From NCBI GenBank assembly GCA_001464125.1, contig LNEP01000006.1, positions 98,310 to 162,309 on the forward strand: 64,000 nt of DNA, read 5' to 3'. Numbering within the stretch: position 1 is the stretch's first letter; every line of letters starts with the position of its first letter. The position numbers were made by a program, and so were the translations under genes. The notes under the pieces are model-generated. The model searched no databases, had not been told where the DNA came from, and was given only the letters and a program-made list of their open reading frames with translations. Positions 63,051 through 64,000 of the stretch are shown in pieces. This DNA comes from Betaproteobacteria bacterium Ga0077540. GTDB lineage: Bacteria > Pseudomonadota > Gammaproteobacteria > Burkholderiales > Methylophilaceae.

Positions 63051-64000
63051 TTTACGAAATGTTCGACTCTTTGAATATCAGCTTAGCTCAAGCCTCGATG
63101 TGCTTCATCAACAATAATGCAATCAAATTGATCGATTGCAGGTGGGTTATCCGACATGAAAACACGCTTTACCATTGCTTGCACTGTAGATACTTGTACT
63201 CGTGTTTCTGCTTCAGCGGCCATATCCCCCAATTCGGCGACATTATAAATTTTCGCAAGGGATTGGTTTTGCTCTAAAGGGGCTTCATCAAATGCATCTA
63301 GCGCTTGTTCACCTAAAGAGGTTCTGTCCACTAAAAACAAAATGCGTTTAAACCGCTCAGCTTTTAAAAACCGATACATCAGGCCAATAATTGTGCGTGT
63401 TTTACCTGTACCTGTTGCCATCGCTAAAAGCGCAGTTCGCTGATTGTTTGCAACCGCTTGCTCAACAGCTTGTATCGCTTTCTGCTGATAATCACGCACT
63501 TTGAGGTAGCCAAAGGGCTCAATCTTCAATTTTTCTTCTGCTTGTTCTTTACTTCGCTTGAGTAAGTCTGCAAGACCTTGCGGCGTGTGGAATTGTTGTA
63601 AAGCGCGGCTGATATTACTAGGTTCACGTACATCACGAAACCATGTGCCAGATTGTTCTGCTAACTGTGAAATAAATGGACGCCCATTACAAGAGTATAC
63701 AAAAGGGATTTGATAGTGGCTGTCTTCTTCATCTGGCCAAGCAACCGTTCTGCCGGCTAACTCCCATGCTCCTTTTAGAGGCGAAGCAATTTTAAAGCCT
63801 TTGCTGTATCTCACAGCTTGGGGGATTTTGCCAGCAACGTTGACGTTTTCTTTCTTTGCTTCAACCACAGCTAATGGAGTAAGTCCCGCAAACAAAACAT
63901 AATGACCTGCCCCCAACAACCCTACCAGTTTTTATTGAAAAAAGTCCGATTAAAAATCATGTTGCTTGCCTAAGTCTTTGCGCATAGATAGCAGGTGGAA

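Larger units (their letters stand above)
61834..63090 (-). mobile_element. Complete IS3-family insertion sequence (1257 bp)
   Basis: Imperfect ~30-bp terminal IRs (TGAGCTAAGCTGATATTCAAAGAGTCGAAC / TGACCTATGCTGTCAATCAAAGAGTCGAAC), 3-bp target duplication AGC at 61831-61833 and 63091-63093. Confidence 0.93.
60080..63919 (-). pseudogene. hsdR: Type I restriction subunit R interrupted by IS3 element; N-terminal part also disrupted or outside window
   Basis: MATGTGKTRTIIGLMYR / IIVDEAHRG | IS | YTLDQEMTEGELATRDAAQYLSSYRRVIDYFDAVKVGLTATPAKQTTEIFG. Confidence 0.92.
49123..64000. mobile_element. tRNA-Met-adjacent accessory region/genomic island (right end outside window)
   Basis: AlpA regulator immediately after the tRNA, phage/satellite-like replication genes, restriction/defence operon, IS element; more AT-rich than the left part. 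No integrase and no attR seen in window. Confidence 0.7.

Overview
The window looks like a betaproteobacterial chromosome, probably Methylophilaceae-like (a lineage guess from gene content and order, not tested). Positions 1-~49,120 are mostly ordinary backbone: PTS phosphocarrier genes, prlC, tpm, xthA, an NtrYX-like two-component pair, rsmB, htpX, fmt/def, dprA/smg, a methyl-cycle cluster (metF, ahcY with a recognisable SAH riboswitch, metK), dapF/DUF484/xerC, sodB, a ZnuD-like TonB receptor, phoU, rpiA, ilvA, 6S RNA next to zapA, and a cobalamin-riboswitch-led B12 salvage locus (btuB, BtuM-like protein, bluB, cobU, cobC, cobS, cobT). From tRNA-Met (49,046-49,122) to the window end there is a visibly AT-richer accessory region. 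Its first part is a phage/satellite-like replication module with iteron-like repeats inside an O-like initiator gene. Its second part is a minus-strand defence operon: hsdR-hsdM-hsdS-AAA ATPase-HNH nuclease-Mrr-type endonuclease. hsdR is interrupted by a complete IS3-family element whose ends and 3-bp target duplication can be read directly. Best leads: the AAA-HNH(-Mrr) module translationally coupled to a type I RM operon that has lost R, the putative origin inside the initiator gene, an in-frame TGA in a small membrane-protein gene, a truncated UbiA-family remnant, and several structured intergenic elements.
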